From Agarilytica rhodophyticola (lineage in GTDB: Bacteria > Pseudomonadota > Gammaproteobacteria > Pseudomonadales > Cellvibrionaceae), in NCBI RefSeq assembly GCF_002157225.2, contig NZ_CP020038.1, positions 5,610,501 through 5,674,500 of the forward strand: a stretch of DNA of 64,000 nucleotides, given 5' to 3'. A program made the translations under genes and the position numbers. The notes below the pieces were generated by a model that was not told the DNA's origin, searched no databases, and worked only from the letters and a program-made list of their open reading frames with translations. This document shows, in pieces, positions 47,777 to 56,411 of this stretch (the first letter of the stretch is position 1; every line of letters begins with the position of its first letter).

Positions 47777-48464
47777 GTTGCAAGCTGAGAGTTAAAGGAA
47801 AGACTAGTAAGTATTGAGAGTATGAATAGGAAGTACTCAGGCCATTTGGATCAGGATGATCTTTGCAAAAGATAGTCGAAAAGCTAAATTAAATAATATC
47901 TCCAAAGAAAATTAGGAATATGAATGAAGGCAAAAGGAATAAAGATTTGCCTCATGGAAGAAAATCTATAAATGCATAAACACAAAGATAACTTGTAAGT
48001 ATTCAGAGCATAACAACAACGATAACGCTCAAGGAAGATAACAAAAACACTTCAAAATGTTGTAGCAGGGAGCTACACCTTAATGGAATAAAAGGAAAAG
48101 GATATTGTAATTGAACCGTTGGCACGGATTGATGCGAACAGGAAGTATAATTGGGCAAAGCGGCAACTAAATGGAAGTTTAAAGGGAATTAAGTATAGGA
48201 ATAGAAATTGGACACAAACAGCGGAAGTCACTATATATTTAAAGCAAAAAGCAGATAGTAATAGGGCGATAGATGTACGGCCTCACGGATGAGAACAGGG
48301 TAGCAGGAGCGATCGGGAAAATGTCTAACAACTCATGTAGCTTCAAGGAAGTAGAAGGCTGTTGGTCAAGGATGACCTAATATCTATCAATACACTTCTC
48401 CACCCACTGCAAAATACTCATAAGCACAACACTACTCGTAAACACTACACTAAAAGCTAGAGAG

Positions 48465-48494
48465 TCTCTATTTATTCGTAAATAGAGAGTTTAT
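48465..48494 (+). terminator. Intrinsic terminator with TTCG tetraloop at end of GGA-rich region
   Basis: CTCTATTTA (48466-48474), loop TTCG, TAAATAGAG (48479-48487), with one more T-A pair outside, followed by GTTTATTTTA. No gene precedes it on the + strand for almost 2 kb, so it must end a non-coding transcript. The next gene begins about 50 nt later. Confidence 0.82.
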
Positions 48495-48542
48495 TTTATC
48501 CATATTATTTTCAATAAAAATATAAGTTAAGGAAATAAGGTT

Positions 48543-49127
48543 ATGGCTTACGAAGATGCAATCGTCAAAGAAGCAACAAGCTGGGTAGGAAAAAAAATGA
48601 AGTGGGTGTCCTTCGATCCCGACAAATCAACATTGTACAAAAAACTTAGCGCTAATAATTTAACATCACCAATAATTCCCAGTGAAGCCTGGTCAGTAAA
48701 TTGCTTTGAGATGCCACTGATGGCAGCGTTAAGTGCTAATGCACTGACCAAGAAGTATGTAACCAAAATGTACAATGATATGGGTTATTGGCTTAAAGGC
48801 TACCAACTTAAAAATTACACAAGTAGTGTTAAACTAGATAAAGGTGATTTAGTGTTTTGGAAGTCGGTGGTCGCCGAAACATCTATTCTCGCAAAAACAA
48901 TTTTCAAACTTGGCGACAATGGAAGTGATGATAAGATATCATTTGGTCTAGACCATGTAGCTTTAGCAACAGGTAATAAAGACGAAGTGATAAGTTTCTG
49001 GGAAGACAACACCATAAAAAAAACTAGCATCGCAGAAGTTAACAGCGAACTTGCAGAAACGTGTAAAGGTATGGAGTTTAAGATTTCCAAGAGTCGTGGC
49101 CCATGGGCTTATTGGATAGGTTTTTAA
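48543..49127 (+). CDS. Papain-like (NlpC/P60- or CHAP-like) putative amidase
   Basis: 194 residues with a strong Shine-Dalgarno (AAGGAAATAAGG). Features that recall papain-like amidases: C54 in VNCFEMPLMAAL at a helix start, KGDLVFWKS (100-108) as in NlpC/P60 PGDLVFF, H138 in LDHVALATG, and a polar residue in SFWEDN (151-156). There is no signal peptide, so any action on peptidoglycan would need an export system such as T6SS, or it acts inside the cell. No immunity gene lies beside it on the same strand. The fold call is tentative. Confidence 0.6.
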   Translation: MAYEDAIVKEATSWVGKKMKWVSFDPDKSTLYKKLSANNLTSPIIPSEAWSVNCFEMPLMAALSANALTKKYVTKMYNDMGYWLKGYQLKNYTSSVKLDKGDLVFWKSVVAETSILAKTIFKLGDNGSDDKISFGLDHVALATGNKDEVISFWEDNTIKKTSIAEVNSELAETCKGMEFKISKSRGPWAYWIGF

Positions 49128-49155
49128 TAATCCACCATACTTTATAAATAATTCT

Positions 49156-49205
49156 GTGTGACGTCATAGTCTGAACTATATTAGTTCAGACCTAATGGGT
49201 CACAC
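49156..49205. terminator. Nested two-tier inverted repeat between convergent genes
   Basis: Inner arms GTCTGAACTA (49169-49178) and TAGTTCAGAC (49182-49191), outer arms GTGTGAC (49156-49162) and GTCACAC (49199-49205). Both tiers are perfect. Most likely a bidirectional terminator between the papain-like gene and the S9 peptidase gene. Confidence 0.6.
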
Positions 49206-49232
49206 GAATTATATAAGAGTAAACTATCGTTT

Positions 49233-51284
49233 TTATAGTTCACTGACATCCTGTTTAAGCTTTTCTAAATGCGCAACTATAGTTGAATCAGTTATAGCTT
49301 TCTTATTACCTCCCAAGTGTTCAGCTAGAAAATACTCTACAGCAATAGCAGCGGCAAGCTTATTATTTTTCTTTCCAAAGCCATGCCCTTCATCTTTTGC
49401 TAAAATATATTCTACGGGCAAACCCTTTTCATACATTGCTCGGGCTATCTGCTCCGATTCAGCTTGCTTTACTCGAACATCATTTGCACCTTGAATTAAC
49501 AAAACAGGTGCCTTAATGGAATCCACATAATTTAATGGAGATCGACGCTTTAATTCCAACAAATCTTCTTTATTCTGCGGGTCACCAACCCAGGAAAACC
49601 AGGTGCCTTTAAGCAACGGACGCCAATAATCAGGGAACGATTCGACTAGTGTAACTAAACTTGAAGGCCCAACAAAAGATATCACCGCTGAATACACGTC
49701 AGGAGTAAAAGTAGCACCAGCTAATGCCGCATAACCACCGTAAGACCCTCCAAAAATACCAACACGCGCTTTATCTACGATACCTAAATCAATTAGATGT
49801 TTAACCCCATCAGTAATGTCATGTTGCATGGCACCTCGCCCCCACGTTCGGTGCCCTAAATTGAAAAACCGTTTTCCAAAGCCACTAGAGCTTCGATAAT
49901 TAGGCTGTAAAACCGCATAACCACGATTTGCTAAAAACTGTGCCATACGATTAAAAAAGCCATCATCAAACATAGCATAATCCCTCACCCATGGCCCACC
50001 ATGAGGGATTACAACTAGGGGCAAATGTTTTTTTTCTTTTCCATTAGGCAAAGTTAAATACGCTTGAATAATTTCACCATCACGAGCGCTATATTCTATA
50101 GAAGAATGATGAGCTAATAGTTTAGGGTTTAGAGTAGGACTATTTTGATAAAACAACGTGAGTTTTTTCTGATCGGCTCTATAAATATAGAAACCTGTAG
50201 GTGTATTGCCACTGCCGGCTTTTAATAAAATAGTATTCTCATCTTTGCTCATCTCAATAATTGTAATTTGTAAACCTTCAAGTTGTTGTTTTATTGCATT
50301 AAAGGTAGATTTGAAGCTTTCTTTTTTAATATAAACCCGTTGATACGCGTCGTAGTAACTGGTCAGTAATAGATCCCCAGCAGGAGAAAATAAAGTTTGA
50401 TAAATATCCGACTTATCTAAGGGATCACTATCTATTAACTTCTGCTCTCCGGTAGAAAGATTCAACGAACGTAGCTGAGTTTTATCTGTATTACCGCTAT
50501 TACTGGCAAAATAAAGATCATCTCCATTTTTGCTTAGAGTAACTACTGACATCAACTCATTTTGCACAGTGCGTATTAGTTCTTTACTTTTACTAGACGA
50601 CCCGTCAAAACCATAAATGACTTGACCACCAACATCAGCTTGACGTTGAGCAATACGTAAAGCTCCATTTTTATCAGTTAAAAAACGAGTAAAGCCTTCA
50701 TTATTTTCAAATACCCTCTCTCGTTTCCCTGAACGAATATTTAGACGGTACAGATCAAAAAATCGTGAATCTCTATCATTGAGTGTAATCATGATACTAT
50801 CGGGATCATTTTCTATAGTGTCTGAAATCGAGACTCTAGCATCAGCAAGGTTAACCAGAGTTATTTCCTCAGCTTTACCCTCTTTCGAATTAGCAATCGA
50901 GATTTTAAAAAGACCATAGTTTTCGTCACCGTTATTATCTTTTATATACAAAATATCTTGATTGTCTGTCGACCAAATAAAATTCCGTATAGGCACACTA
51001 GACCTAGTTAACTGATAAGGCCTAGCCCCGTCTTCAAGGCTCTGAATAAAAATATTGGGCACATCATTAACGGTTTTGATAAATGCAACTGTTTTGGCAT
51101 TGGGCGATAGTTGAGGGCGGGAAACTGTACTTTCATCAAAGAACAGAGCAGCGTCCAGCAGAGGAGTCGCAACGAGAGAAGGCAGCGCTTTGGGCTTTCT
51201 CCCCTCGAAATTTGAACAGGCACTGACAAGGCAGCAAACAAATAATGTAAAGAAAACAATCTTTCGATAGATAAGATGGGACAT
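49233..51284 (-). CDS. S9-family prolyl oligopeptidase-like lipoprotein peptidase
   Basis: 683 residues. Signal peptide with lipobox (LVSAC, Cys about 23), a beta-propeller at about 45-400 (repeats such as RPQLSPNAKTVAFI, IRNFIWSTDNQDILYI), then an alpha/beta-hydrolase domain with the serine nucleophile in GIFGGSYGGYAAL, the Asp in LLIQGANDVRV and the His in DEGHGFG. Such enzymes cleave small peptides next to Pro or other residues, here probably in the periplasm or on the outer membrane. HGGPWVRD is the oxyanion motif. It stands alone and its substrate is unknown. Confidence 0.9.
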   Translation of the reverse strand: MSHLIYRKIVFFTLFVCCLVSACSNFEGRKPKALPSLVATPLLDAALFFDESTVSRPQLSPNAKTVAFIKTVNDVPNIFIQSLEDGARPYQLTRSSVPIRNFIWSTDNQDILYIKDNNGDENYGLFKISIANSKEGKAEEITLVNLADARVSISDTIENDPDSIMITLNDRDSRFFDLYRLNIRSGKRERVFENNEGFTRFLTDKNGALRIAQRQADVGGQVIYGFDGSSSKSKELIRTVQNELMSVVTLSKNGDDLYFASNSGNTDKTQLRSLNLSTGEQKLIDSDPLDKSDIYQTLFSPAGDLLLTSYYDAYQRVYIKKESFKSTFNAIKQQLEGLQITIIEMSKDENTILLKAGSGNTPTGFYIYRADQKKLTLFYQNSPTLNPKLLAHHSSIEYSARDGEIIQAYLTLPNGKEKKHLPLVVIPHGGPWVRDYAMFDDGFFNRMAQFLANRGYAVLQPNYRSSSGFGKRFFNLGHRTWGRGAMQHDITDGVKHLIDLGIVDKARVGIFGGSYGGYAALAGATFTPDVYSAVISFVGPSSLVTLVESFPDYWRPLLKGTWFSWVGDPQNKEDLLELKRRSPLNYVDSIKAPVLLIQGANDVRVKQAESEQIARAMYEKGLPVEYILAKDEGHGFGKKNNKLAAAIAVEYFLAEHLGGNKKAITDSTIVAHLEKLKQDVSEL

Positions 51285-51439
51285 GATGCTCTTCTTCGGT
51301 TTGTTATATGACGATACCTACCTTATCTTTAAAATTATTGTTTTACAATAATTAATACAAACAAAACAAAAATTTATTTTTGTTTTACACTATTAAATGA
51401 CTGTGGTAAGATAATTTTACATATACATTAGGGCTTTCT

Positions 51440-51970
51440 ATGTCTTGGCAATTATCTCTATCGCATATTCAGATAGTTTCTCGGTTAGCAAGATATGCGA
51501 TACTTATTTTTATGGCTGTAATCCCGGCCTTACACATTGTATTGCTCATTACTAATGACTATTTACTCGTCAATCTAGATAATCCCGTGTGGAATGCACT
51601 GGTAGACCACTATATTGAACAAGGAGATTTATGGCTGATTGGAATATTAACAATGCCTTTTCTCTTAATGCGATTGTGGTTGATGTGGTGGTTTACGCGT
51701 TTGTTTACTTGTTACGAAAGAGGTAGACTACTGGATAGCAGCACTGTGCACTGTTACCTATGGCTAGCGTGGCTAAATGTACTGTATCTTTTTTTAGGAC
51801 TATTGATTCCCATTCCCTTGGCCCTTTGGTATATGACTCTGCAAGATAACTTTGTTCTAGCTTTCGCCATTAAACCGATAGACTTACTCTACCCTCCTAT
51901 ATTTTTAATCATTGCCTATAGCTTAAAGCTGGCATGTGATATCCAGCAAGAGAATAAAGAGTTTGTATAA
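51440..51970 (+). CDS. DUF2975 membrane protein
   Basis: 176 residues with four membrane segments (about 18-38, 68-90, 100-125 and 145-165). The layout, the short loop CYERGRLLDSSTVHC and the next gene identify DUF2975. Its stop overlaps the start of the small Xre regulator gene (TAATG), so they are translationally coupled. Such pairs are widespread, and the membrane partner is thought to control the regulator. The signal is unknown. Length is typical. Confidence 0.85.
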   Translation: MSWQLSLSHIQIVSRLARYAILIFMAVIPALHIVLLITNDYLLVNLDNPVWNALVDHYIEQGDLWLIGILTMPFLLMRLWLMWWFTRLFTCYERGRLLDSSTVHCYLWLAWLNVLYLFLGLLIPIPLALWYMTLQDNFVLAFAIKPIDLLYPPIFLIIAYSLKLACDIQQENKEFV

Positions 51971-52188
51971 TGACGATCATTGTCAATCTCGACGTCATGC
52001 TGGCTAAGCGCAAGGTCAGCTCAAAAGAACTTGCCAAAGCAGTAGGTATTACTCCAGCCAACCTTTCCCTGCTTAAGCAAGGTAAAGTAAAAGGCATTAG
52101 GTTTGAAACCTTAAATGCCATATGTCTACACCTAGACTGCCAGCCGGGCGACTTACTAGAGTTTAGAGGGGAAAACAAGGAGCTTTAA
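51970..52188 (+). CDS. Small Xre-family HTH regulator (YozG-like)
   Basis: 72 residues. A Cro/C1-type helix-turn-helix nearly fills the protein (LAKRKVSSKELAKAVGITPANLSLLKQGKVKGIRFETLNAIC), followed by CQPGDLLEF, the usual ending of this family. Coupled to the DUF2975 gene by start-stop overlap. It probably represses its own operon; the membrane protein may hold or release it. The 3' end overlaps the convergent cfa-like gene by 4 bp. Confidence 0.9.
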   Translation: MTIIVNLDVMLAKRKVSSKELAKAVGITPANLSLLKQGKVKGIRFETLNAICLHLDCQPGDLLEFRGENKEL

Positions 52189-53465
52189 TGTCGGTCTTCA
52201 CCAACTTTAGGTAACTCTCGGCATTTAGGTTTAGCGAACAAAAATTGCGATGTTCCAATAACACGTTCACTAAATCCACCTTCACAGTAGGATAAATAAA
52301 AATCCCACATACGAATGAATACGTCATCAAATCCTAGACGTTTAACCTCATCAATTTTATTAAAGAAACGTCTTTTCCAATGAGATAGTGTTTGAGCGTA
52401 ATCCAACGTCATATCATCCAGACAGACAAGGTGCATATCTGTCACTTTGGCTAAAGTGCGCAATAAAATTTCGTTCGAAGGCAAGCACCCGCCAGGAAAA
52501 ATATAGCGTCTGATAAAATCTACTTTATCTTTTTCCCTTTCATAACGTTGATCCTGAGTGGTAATAGCCTGAATAAGCATTAAACCATTGTCCTTAAGCA
52601 GGTTTGAACAGCGGCTAAAGTATTCATTATAATACTGGTGACCCACAGCTTCTATCATTTCGATAGACACTATCTTGTCGTACTGCCCCTCAAGATCGCG
52701 ATAGTCCTCTTTCAAAACATATATTTTATCTTCCAGACCTTCTTCCTCAACACGGGTCTTTGCTAGAGAATACTGTTCTTGCGAGATAGTGGTTGTAGTC
52801 ACCTTGCAACCATAATATTTAGCAGCATGAATAGCCATACCACCCCAGCCTGTGCCAATTTCTAAAAGGTGATCACTTGGTTTTAAGTTCAAACGACGAC
52901 AGATATGATCGAGCTTAATAAAGGATGCTTCTTCCAGGCTAAGGCTCTTATCAGGAAAAAGTGCCGCAGAGTACATCATGCTCTTGTCTAAAAATAATTT
53001 AAAAAAGTCGTTACTTAAATCGTAGTGGGCAGAAATATTCTTCTTAGAACCATTTTTAGTGTTTAACTTAAGATAGCCAGAAAGACTGTCTAATAAACGA
53101 TTAAACCAATTCCATCCAAAGTCTAAATTATCAAGTGTTCTCTGGTTAGCAACAATCACGCGAACAACCATAACCAGATCCGATGATGTCCAGCTTCCCT
53201 GCATATAAGCTTCACCGGCGCCAGTAGCCCCACCAAATAAAACCTGAGGATAGGCAGCAATGTCTTTCACAGAGATATGAGCAATTAATTGAGAATTATG
53301 AGCTTTATTGCCAAAGGTTTTAATTTCACCATTTTCTTCTATGGTCAAACAACCTTCTTTGATACCGGCAAGTTGATTGAACAATAGCTTGCGTGCAATG
53401 CCAGCAATAAGTTGAGAGGCATGGCCTATTCCCGTTTTTTTTGTCTCTGCTAAAATAGATCTCAT
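52185..53465 (-). CDS. Cyclopropane-fatty-acid-synthase-type methyltransferase
   Basis: 426 residues. N-terminal lipid-binding region (about 1-130), then the SAM domain: HYDLSNDFFKLFLDKSMMYS, SAM loop LLEIGTGWGGMAIHAA, FSRCSNLLKDNGLMLIQ and RRYIFPGGCLPS. It transfers a methylene or methyl group from SAM to unsaturated membrane acyl chains. As the last gene of an operon led by the SnoaL-like gene and facing an ECF sigma/ChrR pair, it resembles the cfa-like enzymes of the RpoE-ChrR response, so the product may be cyclopropane or methylated/furan fatty acids rather than a stationary-phase product. Its start overlaps the end of the DUF1365 gene. Confidence 0.88.
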   Translation of the reverse strand: MRSILAETKKTGIGHASQLIAGIARKLLFNQLAGIKEGCLTIEENGEIKTFGNKAHNSQLIAHISVKDIAAYPQVLFGGATGAGEAYMQGSWTSSDLVMVVRVIVANQRTLDNLDFGWNWFNRLLDSLSGYLKLNTKNGSKKNISAHYDLSNDFFKLFLDKSMMYSAALFPDKSLSLEEASFIKLDHICRRLNLKPSDHLLEIGTGWGGMAIHAAKYYGCKVTTTTISQEQYSLAKTRVEEEGLEDKIYVLKEDYRDLEGQYDKIVSIEMIEAVGHQYYNEYFSRCSNLLKDNGLMLIQAITTQDQRYEREKDKVDFIRRYIFPGGCLPSNEILLRTLAKVTDMHLVCLDDMTLDYAQTLSHWKRRFFNKIDEVKRLGFDDVFIRMWDFYLSYCEGGFSERVIGTSQFLFAKPKCRELPKVGEDRH

Positions 53466-54244
53466 AGTTCTCTCGTTCCAGTTTGTTCTTTTTTATGTAT
53501 TCCAGACATTGCATTTTTTCCTAAAAAAGGAACACCTTTAATAAATAGACAAAATGCTTGCCAGTATATTGCTGTAAAAACTTTTAAAGTCATAAGGGGA
53601 TAGCGCAATAGTATAAGGTTTAAACTGGCCTTTGTTATTGGCTCCCGCTTAAGACGTAAGGTCGCATCTGTGATACGTTGATTATTCTGAACCGTATCAA
53701 TATGCAAGTGCAATAATTGATCAGGAGTTGTCGACTTCCATTGATAATGCATGTCAAGGGGGTTAAAGGGCGAAACAGTAAATACTTTGTCAAAAAATAC
53801 ACGTTGCCGCCTATTTTCCCAGCTCATATCCAAAACATAGGCGTGGCGCTCGTTCCATGGCGTATTATTCACTTCAGCTAGTATCGCTTGCAAATTCTCG
53901 CCGCTTTCATCGAAGCAATAATACGTTGTTAGTGGATTCATATTAAAATTGAAATAACGAAAATTAGCCAGTACACGCACATCGCCTGTAACCTCGCGGC
54001 CAAGCTTGTCAGCAACAGTTTGCTTAACACAATCGCTTAAGTCGCGTTTAGGGTCACCATGAAAGTCTTCACGCTTAAATCGCGCAACACCAAATGCACT
54101 TTTAGACCACAGAGGCGACAACTTCAACACATCATCTAACTCATCTAGGCTGACATAAAGCATAAACACGTTGTAATTAAATTCGTGGCATTTAGGCGAA
54201 AAACGACGATGTCTAACATTACCTGTGTATATTGCACTTTTCAT
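53462..54244 (-). CDS. DUF1365 protein
   Basis: 260 residues. IYTGNVRHRRFSPKCHEFNYNVFMLYVSLDEL at the start and YFNFNMNPLTTYYCFDE, VFFDKVFTVSPFNPLDMHYQW are DUF1365 hallmarks. The biochemical role is unknown; the family almost always occurs between an FAD oxidoreductase and a cfa-like gene, as here, so it likely takes part in the same fatty-acid modification. It overlaps the cfa-like gene by 4 bp and follows the oxidoreductase gene by 2 nt, so translation is coupled. Confidence 0.88.
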   Translation of the reverse strand: MKSAIYTGNVRHRRFSPKCHEFNYNVFMLYVSLDELDDVLKLSPLWSKSAFGVARFKREDFHGDPKRDLSDCVKQTVADKLGREVTGDVRVLANFRYFNFNMNPLTTYYCFDESGENLQAILAEVNNTPWNERHAYVLDMSWENRRQRVFFDKVFTVSPFNPLDMHYQWKSTTPDQLLHLHIDTVQNNQRITDATLRLKREPITKASLNLILLRYPLMTLKVFTAIYWQAFCLFIKGVPFLGKNAMSGIHKKEQTGTREL

Positions 54245-54246
54245 TT

Positions 54247-55515
54247 TTATAAAGTCTCACCAAAACATTTGGCAACTCGCAATGCACTAACAACACCATC
54301 TTCATGAAAACCATTTGCCCAATAGGCACCACAAAACCATGTATGATTGACACCGTTAATTTCTTGCCAACGTTTTTGCGCCTCAATACCAGCCACAGAA
54401 AATTGTGGGTGGGCATAACGAAAGCGACCAAGAATTTTACTTTCGTCGATAAGCTCATCGGCATTTAACGTCACACAAAAAGTATCTTCAGATGAGATGC
54501 CTTGTAAAATATTCATATTGTAAGTGACAACAGGTAAAGCATTCATACTTAAATCATTGTCGGCTTGCAAACGGTAATTCCAGCTCGACCATGTTTTCTT
54601 AATTTTTGGTAATAAATGGGTATCGGTGTGTAATACGACACTATTTTCGCAATAGGGAATTTGTTCCAGGATATCGCGCTCGGCATCACTTGGCGATTGT
54701 AGTAGATCTAAAGCTTGATCGGAATGTGTGGCAAAAACCACATCATCAAAACTCAAGGCTTCGCCATTGTTAAAGTGGAGAATAACACCATCATTACTAC
54801 GTTCTACTGTTTTAATCTCAGCATCACAGAATATTTTATCGGCAAATGATTTAGTTAACGGGGTGATGTATTCCTTTGAACCACCTTTAATTACATGCCA
54901 TTGCGGACGGTCAAAAATATTTAGCAAACCATGGTTATGAAAAAACTGGACAAAAAAGTGAACGGGAAACTCTTTCATTTTAGCCAGTGAAGCCGACCAT
55001 ATTGCCGCGCCCATAGGCACTAGGTAAAAACGAGAGAAACTATCGGAATAGTTATTAGCCTCTAAATATTCTCCCAGCGACATATCAGCTGAGATTGACT
55101 GACGCTGTAAATCATTACGAGCTTCGCGATTGAAACGAATGATATCTCGCAACATTGTATAAAATTTAGGCGAGAGCATGTTTTTACGCTGAGCAAAAAT
55201 TGTATTTAAATTTTCACCCGAATACTCAAGACCTGTCGCATCACAACTGACAGCAAACCCCATTGACGTAGGCTGCGATGCGACACCTATTTGCGACAAT
55301 AACTCAATAAAGTTAGGGTAAGTCCAATCGTTAAATACAATAAAGCCTGTGTCGATTGCATAGCTACGGTTATTGTGCTCTATATCGATGGTAGCAGTAT
55401 GACCACCGAGGCGTTTTTCTTTTTCAAATAATGTAATGTCGTGGTTTTTATTGAGTAAATATGCAGCTGTTAAGCCGGAAATCCCTGAGCCTATAATTGC
55501 TATTTTCTTTGTCAT
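54247..55515 (-). CDS. FAD-dependent amine-oxidase-like oxidoreductase
   Basis: 422 residues. FAD-binding N-terminus IAIIGSGISGLTAAYLL, then FEKEKRLGGHTATIDIE (GGHT), YAIDTGFIVFND, a middle region, and the C-terminal FCGAYWANGFHEDGVVSALRVAK that closes the FAD site. It is of the NAD(P)-binding/amine oxidase family found with DUF1365 and cfa-like genes. It probably oxidises or desaturates a modified acyl chain. Its start overlaps the SDR stop by 4 bp. Confidence 0.87.
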   Translation of the reverse strand: MTKKIAIIGSGISGLTAAYLLNKNHDITLFEKEKRLGGHTATIDIEHNNRSYAIDTGFIVFNDWTYPNFIELLSQIGVASQPTSMGFAVSCDATGLEYSGENLNTIFAQRKNMLSPKFYTMLRDIIRFNREARNDLQRQSISADMSLGEYLEANNYSDSFSRFYLVPMGAAIWSASLAKMKEFPVHFFVQFFHNHGLLNIFDRPQWHVIKGGSKEYITPLTKSFADKIFCDAEIKTVERSNDGVILHFNNGEALSFDDVVFATHSDQALDLLQSPSDAERDILEQIPYCENSVVLHTDTHLLPKIKKTWSSWNYRLQADNDLSMNALPVVTYNMNILQGISSEDTFCVTLNADELIDESKILGRFRYAHPQFSVAGIEAQKRWQEINGVNHTWFCGAYWANGFHEDGVVSALRVAKCFGETL

Positions 55516-56291
55516 AAAACTTCAGGTTTCCTAAATCTTGGAGCACATATTTTCATCCAAAAAAATGAAGGTAAAAAGCGCATAATTTTAAGAGGGATAG
55601 ACATTTGTTTAGGAAAGTCGATAAACATTTTTCGTTTGGTTATCGCCTTTACGATATGTTTAGCAGCAAGATCACTTGGCATTAAAAAGGGCATATCAAA
55701 GTCATTCTGCTGCGTCAGCGGTGTATCCACAAAACCGGGTCGTACAATGGAAATAGATATATTATCTGAAGCGATATCAACTTTCAGTGATTGTAGGAAA
55801 TATTCCAATGCAGCTTTTGACGCACCGTAGGCGGCGGCCCTGGGAAAAGGCACAAGCGCAGCCAAACTGCTGATTGCAACGATATGAGGATGACTGGCTG
55901 ATTTGCGCAGTAATGGTAGAGCAATACGAACTGTTTCTACAGTTCCAAGGTAGTTAACTCGCGTCAAACGTTCGTACTGTTCTGCTTGTAGTGCTGGAAC
56001 ATCATCGTACTCACATGTACCTACGCATGAAATCAGCATATCCAACTGATCCGTTTGTTGGTGCAAAACTTCTTCTGCCTTTGCAAGACTCGCGCTATCC
56101 CCTACATCGATAGGTAACACAAAAATATTGTCCGGAAACTGCGCTTTCAACGCTAGCAGCTTATCTTCTGAGCGGGCACTGATGTAAAGGTAATTTCGAT
56201 GTTTAGCTAATAACTTAGCGAGATCAAAGCCGATACCACTACTGGCTCCGGTGATCCATATTGTCTTGTTACTCACATAGGATAGGCTCAT
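55512..56291 (-). CDS. Short-chain dehydrogenase/reductase
   Basis: 259 residues. NAD(P)-binding TGASSGIG (about 14-21), SARSEDKL, active-site Ser in ISSLAALVP and the YxxxK catalytic pair in YGASKAALE, followed by RPGFVDTPLT. Classical SDR fold. In the operon with FAD oxidoreductase, DUF1365 and cfa-like genes, it may reduce or oxidise a lipid intermediate. Substrate unknown. It lies 120 nt after the SnoaL-like gene. Confidence 0.88.
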   Translation of the reverse strand: MSLSYVSNKTIWITGASSGIGFDLAKLLAKHRNYLYISARSEDKLLALKAQFPDNIFVLPIDVGDSASLAKAEEVLHQQTDQLDMLISCVGTCEYDDVPALQAEQYERLTRVNYLGTVETVRIALPLLRKSASHPHIVAISSLAALVPFPRAAAYGASKAALEYFLQSLKVDIASDNISISIVRPGFVDTPLTQQNDFDMPFLMPSDLAAKHIVKAITKRKMFIDFPKQMSIPLKIMRFLPSFFWMKICAPRFRKPEVL

Positions 56292-56411
56292 GACGTTTAC
56301 TAATTCATTCCTAATTTTACGTTTTCTAGTTTGCTAGTACTCACCACCCAAGAGCATTATCTCGGAGCGTGGGAATTTGCCTTTATCGAATGTGCAGTTT
56401 CAATTAGCCAG

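Larger units (their letters stand above)
46548..48495 (+). ncRNA. Candidate giant CsrA/RsmA-sequestering RNA (GGA-rich)
   Basis: About 1.9 kb without any credible reading frame on either strand. I count about 115 GGA triplets on the + strand between 46621 and 48400 and only a handful of TCC, so the bias is strand-specific. Many GGAs can sit in hairpin loops: AAAACTC/GAGTTTT (46715-46738, loop with CAGGAA), TGTAGC/GCTACA (48061-48077, loop AGGGA), CTC/GAG (48282-48293, loop ACGGAT), GGTCA/TGACC (48364-48377, loop AGGA), plus four in each 137-bp repeat. ANGGAN in loops is what CsrA/RsmA binds, and CsrB, RsmY and RsmZ are built this way. The unit ends in an intrinsic terminator. The start is uncertain. 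Expression and binding are inferred. Confidence 0.6.
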
